Positions 35,148 through 43,754 of a DNA stretch of 64,000 nt are shown one piece after another (the first letter of the stretch is position 1; each line of letters begins with the position of its first letter). The notes below the pieces were generated by a model. It was given only the letters and a program-made list of their open reading frames with translations, searched no databases and was not told the origin of the DNA. Location: positions 1-64,000 of the forward strand of contig NZ_JMQN01000021.1 in NCBI RefSeq assembly GCF_000705555.1. Direction: 5' to 3'. The position numbers and the translations under genes were made by a program. Source of the DNA: Marinobacterium lacunae (GTDB lineage: Bacteria > Pseudomonadota > Gammaproteobacteria > Pseudomonadales > Balneatricaceae).

Positions 35148-36590
35148 ATGCCGATGACCGGTCATATTTCGAAAGTGGTACGCGAGCGCTTTTTCTCCTA
35201 CCTGCAGCGCGCATTCGAAACCTTTTATCAAGATACGATCGCCGTGGATCGCCAGGGCATCATCAACTGGATTAGCGATGACTACTGCCGGTTTCTTGGT
35301 CTGTCGGAACCGCCATTGGGTAGGCACATCACCGATGTGATCCCGGGCAGTTACGTGCCTCAGGTGTTGGCCTCCGGTGAGCCGGTATTGCTGGACCTGT
35401 TGCAGATCCGCAACCAGTGGGTATTGGTCAGTGTCATCCCGCTGCATAACGAGGCCGGAGAGATCGAGGGAGCGTTCGGTTTCGTTGCCACTGACAGTCG
35501 CTCCGGAATGAAGTCGTTGCTGGAAAAGTACAACCTGTTGCAGCGTGAAGTTCGCAATGCCAACCGCTTCCGCGATGCCCGCTCCGCTCGCTATCAGCTG
35601 TCGCAGATTGCCGGTCAGAGCGACGCCATGCGCCTGGTCAAAGAGCAGATCCGCCAAGCCGCGCGCTTCGATGTGTCGGTACTGCTGACCGGCGAAACCG
35701 GTACCGGCAAGGAGCTGTTTGCCCATGCACTGCACGATCTTTCCGCCAGAGTCGACAAGCCGTTCGTATCGATCAATGTGGCGGCGATACCGGAAACCCT
35801 GATCGAGGCAGAATTCTTCGGTGTGGCCCCCGGCGCGTTCACCGGTGCGAAGAAGGAGGGGCGCCCCGGCAAGCTGGAGATCGCCGCCGATGGTACGTTG
35901 TTTCTCGATGAGATCGGCGATATGCCGCTCGCACTGCAATCCAAACTGCTGCGCGTGTTGCAGGAGCGCGAATTCGAGCGGGTGGGCTCCAACGAAGTAC
36001 AGAGAACCGACGTACGCATTGTGGCTGCCACCAGCCGCAATTTGCTTGAGATGGTCGAAAGCGGCGAGTTTCGTGCCGACCTTTACTACCGCCTCAGTGC
36101 CATGCCGATCCACCTGCCTGCACTGCGCGACCGGCTCAGCGATCTGGAAGCGCTCTGTGAACGTATCCTTGATGAGTGTTGTACCCGTTTGGGACTGTCG
36201 ATCAAGGTGCTCTCAGGCGATGCTCTGACCCTGCTTGGTCGTCACAGCTGGCCCGGCAACGTGCGCGAACTCTACAACGTGCTGGAGCGGGCCTGCATTC
36301 TCAATGAGAAGAGCAGCTACATCGGGGCCTCTGCGCTGACGGTCCTGTTACCCGGTGTGTCCACCGGTACTGTCGGGGAGCGCAATGCTGAACGGTACAC
36401 GCAGTCGTTGGCGCCGGGTAACAGCATGAATACGCCCGGGCTCACACTCAAGGAGCGCCTCAGGTTGGCTGAGCAGCATGCGATTAGCGGGGCACTGGAG
36501 CAGACCGGCGGCAACCGCAGCGAGGCGGCGAAAGTGCTTGGAATATCCCGTGCGGCGCTGTATCAGAAACTGGGGCGTACGGGGGCATGA
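35148..36590 (+). CDS. Sigma-54-dependent activator (HbcR-like)
   Basis: A 480-residue enhancer-binding protein: PAS domain (about 15-125), AAA+ domain (about 160-395) with Walker A GETGTGKE (G182), the sigma-54 contact loop GAFTGA (G229) and FLDEIGDM, then a C-terminal Fis-type helix-turn-helix (GGNRSEAAKVLGISRAALYQ). ATG 35148 is used; the TTG further up lies in the enhancer region. It is divergent from the 3-hydroxybutyrate operon, whose promoter is sigma-54-type. P. aeruginosa uses a comparable regulator (HbcR, PA2005) for 3-hydroxybutyrate. The signal sensed by the PAS domain is unknown. Confidence 0.92.
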   Translation: MPMTGHISKVVRERFFSYLQRAFETFYQDTIAVDRQGIINWISDDYCRFLGLSEPPLGRHITDVIPGSYVPQVLASGEPVLLDLLQIRNQWVLVSVIPLHNEAGEIEGAFGFVATDSRSGMKSLLEKYNLLQREVRNANRFRDARSARYQLSQIAGQSDAMRLVKEQIRQAARFDVSVLLTGETGTGKELFAHALHDLSARVDKPFVSINVAAIPETLIEAEFFGVAPGAFTGAKKEGRPGKLEIAADGTLFLDEIGDMPLALQSKLLRVLQEREFERVGSNEVQRTDVRIVAATSRNLLEMVESGEFRADLYYRLSAMPIHLPALRDRLSDLEALCERILDECCTRLGLSIKVLSGDALTLLGRHSWPGNVRELYNVLERACILNEKSSYIGASALTVLLPGVSTGTVGERNAERYTQSLAPGNSMNTPGLTLKERLRLAEQHAISGALEQTGGNRSEAAKVLGISRAALYQKLGRTGA

Positions 36591-36647
36591 TGACGGCGCC
36601 GGTGTGTCTATACTGAAGCTGGTACAGGCAGATATGACGGGCAACTG

Positions 36648-37214
36648 ATGAAAACAATCGATGCCCAGACCTATTGGCAGACGAAAGGGGTGGCATACTT
36701 TCGCGAGCTGTCCTCTTTCGGCGCACTTGCAGATAGCGTCATCCATGAGCTTTTGTTAAACGGACGTGTGATCCAGCTTGATGATGGCGAGATGCTCTAC
36801 TCGGCCGGTGAACCCGCCCAATCCTTCTTCATTATCCTCAGTGGCATCATCAACAACTATATGCCCCGCGAATCGGGTGGACGGGTGCTCGCCCGCCGCC
36901 ACGAACCGGGGGACGACATGAGCTTCATCCCCATGATCGCTCTGTGCGACCGGCCCTCCATCGCAATCGCCGAGGGGGAAACCGTGGTGGTCGAGATCAG
37001 CGCCGATCAGTTTTTGATGCTGCACCAGCAGGAACCCGACGCGTTTGGCCTGATGCTGATCAATCTGGTGCGCGGCACAGCGCGGGCGTTTCTGGTGCTT
37101 GCGAAAATGATGGCCGAATTCGATGTGGAACAGTATCAGGCCTTCGATCAGGGCAAGGCATCCAACGCTGTAAAAGCGCCTGAAAAGCCACCCGCTGACG
37201 ACCCCTACGTTTGA
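36648..37214 (+). CDS. Stand-alone cyclic-nucleotide-binding-fold protein
   Basis: A 188-residue protein with a CRP-type beta-barrel at residues 20-130 (DGEMLYSAGEPAQSFFIILSG) and helices after it, but no DNA-binding helix-turn-helix. The phosphate-binding cassette is not well conserved: where cAMP binders have GE..RxA, the sequence reads EPGDDMSFIPMIALCDRPSIA in parts (EPGDDMSF, DRPSIAIAEG). It may sense another ligand or regulate by protein contact. It lies between the sigma-54 activator and the thiolase gene on the same strand. Confidence 0.75.
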   Translation: MKTIDAQTYWQTKGVAYFRELSSFGALADSVIHELLLNGRVIQLDDGEMLYSAGEPAQSFFIILSGIINNYMPRESGGRVLARRHEPGDDMSFIPMIALCDRPSIAIAEGETVVVEISADQFLMLHQQEPDAFGLMLINLVRGTARAFLVLAKMMAEFDVEQYQAFDQGKASNAVKAPEKPPADDPYV

Positions 37215-37235
37215 TACATTCTGTTAATGCCCCTG

Positions 37236-37261
37236 TTCCGAGCATGGTGGTATGCTCAGAA
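37236..37261. promoter_or_regulatory. Dyad upstream of the thiolase gene
   Basis: GAGCAT (37240-37245) and ATGCTC (37252-37257) are separated by 6 bases, and the outer TTC/GAA also match. It lies 40 bp before the thiolase ATG. With no T-run it is more likely an operator than a terminator. Confidence 0.5.
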
Positions 37262-37302
37262 CGCACCTATTACAACGATAACGGAACACTGGGGGTTTAA
37301 AG

Positions 37303-38484
37303 ATGACAAGAGATGTAGTGGTTCTGAGCGCAGTGCGCTCTGCAATTGGCAGTTTCGGCGGTGGATTGAGCGGTATCGAACCTGCCGAGCTGGCCGGACA
37401 GGTGATGAAAGAGGCGGTTTCGCGTTCAGGTGTTGATCCCAACCTGATCAACTATGTAACAGCCGGTCACTGTATTCCGACCGATTCCCGTTTCGCTTAT
37501 GTGGCGCGTGTGGCCTCTATTCAGGCAGGTCTGCCGATGGAGTCCGTGGCCATGGCGGTAAACCGTTTGTGTAGCTCCGGTCTGCAGGCGGTGGTCAGCA
37601 CGGCGCAGAATATCATGCTTGGGGATTGCGATTACGGCATTGGCGGCGGTGTCGAAGTGATGTCCCGTGCCGGTTATCTGTCTCCGGCGATGCGCTCCGG
37701 TGCGCGTATGGGCGATACCAGCATGATCGACATGATGGTTGCCACATTAAACGATCCGTTTGGCGCAGGCCACATGGGTATTACGGCCGAGAATCTGGCC
37801 GAGAAGTGGGAGCTGACCCGGGAAGAGCAGGATGCGTTGGCGGTAGAATCCCACCGTCGTGCAGCCCGTGCCATTGAAGAGGGGCGTTTCAAATCGCAGA
37901 TCGTGCCGATTACCCTGCAAACCCGCAAGGGCGCAGTGGTCATCGATACCGATGAGCATGTCAAACCGGGCACCACGCTGGACAGTCTGGCCAAGATGCG
38001 TCCGGCCTTTAAAAAGGATGGTACGGTCACGGCGGGTAATGCCTCGGGTATCAACGACGGCGCGGCCTTCCTTGTGCTGGCCGATGCCGCTCAGGCCGAG
38101 GCTGCCGGTCATAAGCCGATGGCGCGCCTGGTATCCTATGCTGTCGCCGGTGTCTCCAACGAGATCATGGGTGAAGGGCCAATTCCGGCAACCAAGCTTG
38201 CGCTGAAAAAGGCTGGGCTGTCACTGGATCAGATGGACGTGATCGAGTCCAACGAAGCGTTTGCGGCACAGGCTCTGGCTGTTGCCAAGGGGCTTGGACT
38301 GGATATGGAGAAGACCAATCCCAACGGAGGTGCCATTGCGTTGGGTCACCCCATCGGTTGCTCAGGTGCTTTCATCGCCACCAAGGCGCTGTACGAACTC
38401 CAGCGTATCGAAGGTCGTTATGCACTGGTGACGATGTGCATCGGCGGTGGTCAGGGTATTGCGGTTATCTTCGAGCGTCTCTGA
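37303..38484 (+). CDS. Acetyl-CoA acetyltransferase (thiolase)
   Basis: A 393-residue biosynthetic/degradative thiolase that interconverts two acetyl-CoA and acetoacetyl-CoA. The nucleophile is C90 (VNRLCSSGLQAV); GGAIALGHPIGCSGA holds the catalytic His, and MCIGGGQGIA the second Cys. It could finish the route acetoacetate to acetoacetyl-CoA to acetyl-CoA begun by the divergent operon. CSSG rather than the commoner CGSG is a mild variation. Confidence 0.93.
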   Translation: MTRDVVVLSAVRSAIGSFGGGLSGIEPAELAGQVMKEAVSRSGVDPNLINYVTAGHCIPTDSRFAYVARVASIQAGLPMESVAMAVNRLCSSGLQAVVSTAQNIMLGDCDYGIGGGVEVMSRAGYLSPAMRSGARMGDTSMIDMMVATLNDPFGAGHMGITAENLAEKWELTREEQDALAVESHRRAARAIEEGRFKSQIVPITLQTRKGAVVIDTDEHVKPGTTLDSLAKMRPAFKKDGTVTAGNASGINDGAAFLVLADAAQAEAAGHKPMARLVSYAVAGVSNEIMGEGPIPATKLALKKAGLSLDQMDVIESNEAFAAQALAVAKGLGLDMEKTNPNGGAIALGHPIGCSGAFIATKALYELQRIEGRYALVTMCIGGGQGIAVIFERL

Positions 38485-38510
38485 TATCCGGGCCGCCTCA
38501 GGCGCTAAAG

Positions 38511-38545
38511 AAACCCGGAGGGCCCCAGGGGCCTCCGGGTTTTTC
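38511..38545 (+). terminator. Terminator after the thiolase gene
   Basis: AAACCCGGAGG pairs with CCTCCGGGTTT through a GC-rich stem around CCCCAGGGG, ending in TTTTT. Confidence 0.88.
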
Positions 38546-38650
38546 ATTTAAGCCTCTCAGCTTTATACAACTGAGGCTTGATACGTCTCAGCATGTGCCC
38601 GGGACCGCTCATGCTAGGCTTGAGTCGATCGCTGCAAATATGGGGGTGGG

Positions 38651-39586
38651 ATGGATAAACGACAGGACAGACTGCGGGGAGTGTTGGTGGGCCTGGCCGT
38701 GGGCGATGCGTTGGGTGCGCCGGTCGAATTCATGGAGCCGGGTAGCTTCACGCCGGTGACAGGTATGCGCTCGGGCGGCCCGCACCGACTGCCGGCGGGG
38801 TATTGGACCGATGATACCTCGATGGCGCTGTGTTCCGGCATGAGCCTGTATATCAAAGGCGCGTTTGATCCCGAGGACCACATGCAGCGGTTTCTGCGCT
38901 GGTATCGCGAAGGCTATCTTTCATCCACCGGGCGCTGTTTCGATATTGGTGTGCGCACCCGACATGCGCTGGCTCGATTTGAGTCCGAAGGACAGGTGTT
39001 CGCCGGAAAAGAGTCGTTTGACTCCGCGGGCAACGGTGCACTGATGCGGCTGGCGCCTCTGCTGATTCGTTACGGCAACGACCCCGAGCAGGCGGTAGAG
39101 CTGGCGCTTGACCACTGTCGCCTGACACATGCGGATTCGCGTTGTCTGGAGGCGAATCAGATGCTGGCACGGCTTGCCATGGCGATGCTTGCTGGCGCGG
39201 GCAAAACGGCCGTCTTTGAGCAACTGAGTGCTGATCGTGACCGTTATCGACATCGAGAGATGCGGGCACTGGCCGGTGGCAGTTTTCTGGAGCGTGAGCC
39301 GCCTGAGATCCGTGGACGAGGGTATGTGGTGGCCTCGCTGGAAGCAGCGCTTTGGGCGTTTGCTAAAAGCGACACTTTTTTTGATGGAGCTTTGCTCGCG
39401 GTCAATCTTGGTGAAGATTCCGATACCACCGGCGCGATTTACGGACAGCTTGCTGGTACGTTTTACGGTTATCGCGCGATCCCGCAACAGTGGCGGGAGG
39501 CGCTGTTTCAGCATGAGTTTATTGTGGCGCTGGCTGATCTTTTGATGGGCTGCGAGGCCGAGCCGTTGCCACAGGAATGGTTTTAA
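38651..39586 (+). CDS. ADP-ribosylglycohydrolase family protein
   Basis: A 311-residue all-helical hydrolase of the DraG/ARH family, which removes ADP-ribose from proteins or small molecules using two Mg ions. The metal motifs are GDALGAPVEF, WTDDTSMALC (TDD triad) and EDSDTTGAIYGQLAG (DxDT). No ADP-ribosyltransferase gene is adjacent. The thiolase upstream has its own terminator, so it is a separate unit; it is followed by the GGDEF/EAL gene 69 bp later. Confidence 0.9.
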   Translation: MDKRQDRLRGVLVGLAVGDALGAPVEFMEPGSFTPVTGMRSGGPHRLPAGYWTDDTSMALCSGMSLYIKGAFDPEDHMQRFLRWYREGYLSSTGRCFDIGVRTRHALARFESEGQVFAGKESFDSAGNGALMRLAPLLIRYGNDPEQAVELALDHCRLTHADSRCLEANQMLARLAMAMLAGAGKTAVFEQLSADRDRYRHREMRALAGGSFLEREPPEIRGRGYVVASLEAALWAFAKSDTFFDGALLAVNLGEDSDTTGAIYGQLAGTFYGYRAIPQQWREALFQHEFIVALADLLMGCEAEPLPQEWF

Positions 39587-39655
39587 AAACGGGCCGGGGA
39601 GGGTGTGTATAGCGCCGCCACGGTAGGCGGTTTAGTCGATGCCAAGGAGAAGGGC

Positions 39656-42079
39656 ATGGCCGACATCTCGAACCAGATCAGGCGTGAATGCCGAAGCATC
39701 CAGCGCTATGCGCTGTTGGCGCTTTTGATCTGGTCGTTGCTCTTTCTGGGAGCATTTGTTCAATACGAATCGCTTGGCATGGAAGGATCCATTGCACTGG
39801 CACGTGAGGCGGCAAAAGCGAACATCAATCGGGATGTGGCGTTGCGCAGCTGGATTAACGAGCATGGTGGCCTGTACATCGAAACCAATGAACACACCCC
39901 GCCTAATGGAAGGTTTGATACCCCTTCCCACGATCTGCAAACCGTCGATGGCCGTCAGCTGACGCTGATGAGCTTCGACTATCTGATGCGTCATTTTTAC
40001 CTCCACTTCGGCCAGCAACTGGGCGTCGAAAGCCGTTTGATCGGTTCGCGGCAGAGTTCCCGGCTTGAACAGCCGGATGCTTGGGAGCGTGGCATGCTAA
40101 AGCGCCTTGCCGATGACAAGAGCGGTGAAGGGTTCGAACTGGTAGGCAGCGATAGCTCGCCGGTGGTGAGAGTGATTCAACGCCTTGGCATGGAGCCGCG
40201 CTGTCAGGGTTGTCACAGCCGCCACTCGGTCGATGATACGCTGGGCGCGATCAGTGTATCCGTTCCGCTGGCGCCCTTCGTTCAGCGGCAGGAAGCTGTG
40301 CTTGAGCCGATCTATTTGGGCGGTGGCGCGTTCTGGCTGTTCGGTACCGGTATCATCCTGCTGTTTAGTGAGATGTCTCAGCGGCGAGTCGGCGAGCGTC
40401 ACGAGGCGAACTCCGAGCTGCGTCAGGCGGCAACGGTATTCTTGAGCTCCCATGAAGGTGTTGTGATTACCGATCTCGATGGATTTGTGCAGGCGGTCAA
40501 TCCGGCCTTCACGTCGATCACCGGTTATGCGGAGGAGGAGATCAAGGGGTGCAGGCTCAATATTCTCCAGTCGGGCCGTCAGGATACTGAGTTTTACGAT
40601 GAGATGTGGCAATCGATTACCCGCAAAGGCTATTGGCGCGGCGAGATCTGGAATCGACGAAAGAGCGGGGAGATCTACCCTGAGTGGCTGACCGTTAGTA
40701 CGGTACTGGATGAGCAGGGCGAGGCAATCAACTACGTAGGTGTGTTCTCCGATATCTCGGTATTCAAGCAGTCGCAGGATCAGCTCGAGTTTCTTGCCTA
40801 TCACGACCCCCTGACGGGGTTGCCCAACCGTGCCATGATGCGTGACAGACTTGAACATGCGATCGAGCGTCTGCACCGCAGCGACGCGCATGGAGCGGTA
40901 CTGTTTCTCGATCTCGACCGCTTCAAGCCGGTCAATGACAGCTACGGTCATAAGGCCGGAGATCGTGTGTTGCAGGAGGTAGCCGAGCGTCTGCGTCATC
41001 GTCTGCGTGAAGGGGACACCTTGGCCCGTCTTGGTGGCGACGAGTTCGTGGTATTGCTCGAGGATCTGTCAAACCCTGAGAGCGTGGCGTCGGTTGCACG
41101 CGATCTGATCGCGTTGTTCGATCAATCGTTTGTCATAGAAGACGGTCGGCATGTCAGTCTCGGTTTGAGCATCGGTATCTGTCTGTTTCCAGAGGATGCC
41201 GATAGAACCGATGACATCCTTCAATACGCTGATGCCGCGCTCTATCAGGCCAAAGAGGGCGGACGCAACACCTACCGTTTTTACACCGACGCCTTGACTC
41301 ACAGTGCGCGTGAGAAGCTGGCAATGGAGTCGGCTTTGCGCTGCGCACTCGAACGTGGAGAGATGGTACTGCACTATCAGCCGCTGGTGCGTTTGCGCGA
41401 TAAGGCGATTACCGGCGTTGAAGCCTTGTTGCGTTGGCGTCATTCCAAGAGGGGGGATATTCCCACAGAGCGCTTCATACCAATGGCCGAGGAGACCGGA
41501 CTCATCGTACCCCTGGGTGAGTGGGTGATATCAGAGGCGTGCAGGCAGATGCGGGTCTGGCTGGATCAGGGGTTTGAGCTGAATACCCTGTCGATCAATC
41601 TGTCGCCAGCGCAGTTTCGGTACGCAGGTCTTGAGGCGTGCATCGACACAGCGCTCAAACACAGCGGTGTGCCAGCGCAGATGATCGAGTTTGAGATTAC
41701 CGAAAGTGGGCTGATGGATAGTATCGATGAGGTTGAAAATCGGTTGATGCGATTAAAGGCGATGGGCGTTCGCATCTCTATTGATGACTTCGGCACTGGC
41801 TATTCATCCCTCTCTTACTTGCGGCGCTTTCATATCAATACCCTGAAGATTGATCGTAGCTTTGTTAATGCGATCGATGCCGATGAGGTCGATCAGCCAC
41901 TGGTTTCCTCTATGGTGAATCTGGCGCGCTCCCTCAATCTTGAGGTGATGGCCGAAGGGGTGGAGCGCGACAGTCAGTTGGGATACCTGTCGCGGCTGGG
42001 GTGTGATTTTGCTCAGGGCTATCTGTTTGGGCACCCGCTGCCACCCGATGAGCTCGCGGCGCTGCTGCGCACCGACTAG
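39656..42079 (+). CDS. Membrane GGDEF/EAL protein with c-heme-type sensor domain
   Basis: An 807-residue c-di-GMP turnover enzyme. A membrane helix (about 17-35) leads into a periplasmic Tll0287-like/DUF3365 domain carrying a CxxCH heme-attachment motif at C183-H187, then a second helix (about 219-238), a PAS domain (about 260-380), GGDEF (RLGGDEF, G near 460; intact) and EAL (EALLR, E589; intact, with the DDFGTGYSSL loop). It may sense redox or gas via heme and both make and break c-di-GMP. ATG 39656 with AAGGAGAAGG is the start. Its stop overlaps that of the convergent LysR gene within CTAG. Confidence 0.92.
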   Translation: MADISNQIRRECRSIQRYALLALLIWSLLFLGAFVQYESLGMEGSIALAREAAKANINRDVALRSWINEHGGLYIETNEHTPPNGRFDTPSHDLQTVDGRQLTLMSFDYLMRHFYLHFGQQLGVESRLIGSRQSSRLEQPDAWERGMLKRLADDKSGEGFELVGSDSSPVVRVIQRLGMEPRCQGCHSRHSVDDTLGAISVSVPLAPFVQRQEAVLEPIYLGGGAFWLFGTGIILLFSEMSQRRVGERHEANSELRQAATVFLSSHEGVVITDLDGFVQAVNPAFTSITGYAEEEIKGCRLNILQSGRQDTEFYDEMWQSITRKGYWRGEIWNRRKSGEIYPEWLTVSTVLDEQGEAINYVGVFSDISVFKQSQDQLEFLAYHDPLTGLPNRAMMRDRLEHAIERLHRSDAHGAVLFLDLDRFKPVNDSYGHKAGDRVLQEVAERLRHRLREGDTLARLGGDEFVVLLEDLSNPESVASVARDLIALFDQSFVIEDGRHVSLGLSIGICLFPEDADRTDDILQYADAALYQAKEGGRNTYRFYTDALTHSAREKLAMESALRCALERGEMVLHYQPLVRLRDKAITGVEALLRWRHSKRGDIPTERFIPMAEETGLIVPLGEWVISEACRQMRVWLDQGFELNTLSINLSPAQFRYAGLEACIDTALKHSGVPAQMIEFEITESGLMDSIDEVENRLMRLKAMGVRISIDDFGTGYSSLSYLRRFHINTLKIDRSFVNAIDADEVDQPLVSSMVNLARSLNLEVMAEGVERDSQLGYLSRLGCDFAQGYLFGHPLPPDELAALLRTD

Positions 42080-42969
42080 CGCATGATGTCGACCTTTTTG
42101 GCCTCCTCTCGGATCAGTGAGGCCAGATGCTTGACGCCAGGGCTTGCCAGATGGGCGTCTCGCAGGATCAGGTAAAGGTCTACATAGCGTTCCGCGCCGC
42201 TTTCCAGAGGCAGAGGTTTAAGCAGTCCCTGCTGGATCTGCCGCTGTATTTTCAGCGCCGGATACCATGCGAATCCCAGCCCCCGGCAGGCGCAGTCGAT
42301 GGAGGTGCTGATATGGCTGACGGTCCAGCGCTGATCTGCGCCCAGCCAGCCCGCGTCCAACTTGCGGCTGCCTGAGTCCCTGATAACCAGTTGGCGATGC
42401 TGGCGCAGATCCTCATGGGTCAATGGCCGGCCCAGCTGGTGCAGAGGGTGGTCAGGGTGCGCTACGGCGATAAAGCGCATTCTCAGCAGCGGGTCGCCGC
42501 TGAACCCTGGCGGCACTCGCCCGTTTACCACGATTTCTGCTTCTCCCCGTAACAGGGCTTCATCCGTGCCGCTGAGTACGCTTTCCAGCAGCTCGATACG
42601 GACGAAGGGAAACGCCTCAGCATACCGGCTAAGGGCGCAGAGAATTGGCATTTCTGGGGTGATGATGTCGACGGCAAGCCGGATCAGCGCTTCGGAGCCG
42701 CTGCTGTAGTGGCGGGCCAGCTCCTCGGTCAGCCGGGCGCTTTCAAGAAGGCTCTGTGCCTGTCGGTACAGGGCTTTTCCTGCGTCTGTCAGGGTGGCTT
42801 TGCGGCCCTCGATACGAAACACGGCTATGCCCAGTCGCTCTTCAAGCCGCTGAATGGCATAGCTGACCGCTGACTGGCTTTTGTTTAATGCTTCCGCCGC
42901 ACGGGCGTAGCCTCCCTGATCGACAACCGCAACCAGCGTTTGCCACTGCTCCAGCGTGATCTGCATCAC
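42076..42969 (-). CDS. LysR-family transcriptional regulator
   Basis: A 297-residue LTTR with an N-terminal winged HTH (ALNKSQSAVSYAIQRLEERLG) and a periplasmic-binding-protein-like effector domain. It is divergent from azoR, with a TN11A palindrome between the genes, so it probably controls azoR and itself. Such pairs answer to quinones or electrophiles. ATG 42966 is an equal start. Confidence 0.9.
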   Translation of the reverse strand: MMQITLEQWQTLVAVVDQGGYARAAEALNKSQSAVSYAIQRLEERLGIAVFRIEGRKATLTDAGKALYRQAQSLLESARLTEELARHYSSGSEALIRLAVDIITPEMPILCALSRYAEAFPFVRIELLESVLSGTDEALLRGEAEIVVNGRVPPGFSGDPLLRMRFIAVAHPDHPLHQLGRPLTHEDLRQHRQLVIRDSGSRKLDAGWLGADQRWTVSHISTSIDCACRGLGFAWYPALKIQRQIQQGLLKPLPLESGAERYVDLYLILRDAHLASPGVKHLASLIREEAKKVDIMR

Positions 42970-42980
42970 AGCTCTCCAGT

Positions 42981-42995
42981 TTGATAACCTATCAA
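42981..42995. promoter_or_regulatory. LysR-type T-N11-A operator
   Basis: TTGATA-ACC-TATCAA is a 15-bp palindrome containing T-N11-A, in the intergenic region of the LysR gene and azoR, close to the LysR start. Confidence 0.6.
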
Positions 42996-43087
42996 TAGAT
43001 TAGATCATACTGCGCTGTTTATTGCTCTTTTTAATCGTATAGATGAATACGAAAATGGACCCATATTCACACAGCGGGAGAGTTCAA

Positions 43088-43687
43088 ATGGCTAAGCTTC
43101 TTTATGTAAAAAGTTCAATTTTTGGTGATCAGGGTCAGTCAAGCCAGCTCGCGCAGACGCTGATCGAGGACTGGAAAACTCAGAATCCGGGCGGTGAAGT
43201 GATCACCCGTGATCTATCTGGCGACGCTGTTCCTCACCTTGACGGTGAGCGCTTCGGGGCGTTTCTGGCGCCGGCCGAGGAGCGCAGTGCCGCTCAACAG
43301 GCGGTGGTCGAGCTGTCTGACACGCTGATCGATGAAGTGCGTCAGGCCGATATGCTGGTAGTCGGTGTGCCGATGTACAACTTCGGTGTTCCGTCTCAGA
43401 TGAAGGCCTGGTTTGACCACATGGCCCGTGCAGGCGTTACCTTCAAGTACACCGAAACAGGGCCGGTTGGCCTGCTGGAAGACAAGCCTGTGCTGCTGCT
43501 GGCTACCCGTGGTGGTCTGTACAAGGATGCAGGTCTGGATTTCCAGATTCCATTCGTGAAGCAGTTCTTCTCGTTCATCGGTCTCAACGACAGTCGCGTG
43601 ATCTTCGCCGAAGGACTTGCGATGGGCGATCTGCGTGAAGAGACCCTGTCCAATGCGCGTCAGGCACTGGGCGAGCAGCTGCAGTAA
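43088..43687 (+). CDS. azoR: FMN-dependent NADH:quinone oxidoreductase / azoreductase
   Basis: A 199-residue flavodoxin-like protein that reduces quinones and azo bonds by two electrons. SSIFGDQGQSSQLAQ, the FMN motif PMYNFGVPSQMKAWFDHMARAG (parts: PMYNFGVPS, KAWFDHMARAG) and LLLATRGG are present. The start is ATG 43088 after GGGAGAG; the longer frame is leader. It begins a run with a hydroquinone reductase and a pirin. Confidence 0.93.
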   Translation: MAKLLYVKSSIFGDQGQSSQLAQTLIEDWKTQNPGGEVITRDLSGDAVPHLDGERFGAFLAPAEERSAAQQAVVELSDTLIDEVRQADMLVVGVPMYNFGVPSQMKAWFDHMARAGVTFKYTETGPVGLLEDKPVLLLATRGGLYKDAGLDFQIPFVKQFFSFIGLNDSRVIFAEGLAMGDLREETLSNARQALGEQLQ

Positions 43688-43754
43688 AGCAGCTGCAGTA
43701 AACAGGTGCTAAAGGTTTAAGGTGTAAAGAGGCTACAGGATAACGGAGGCGAAT

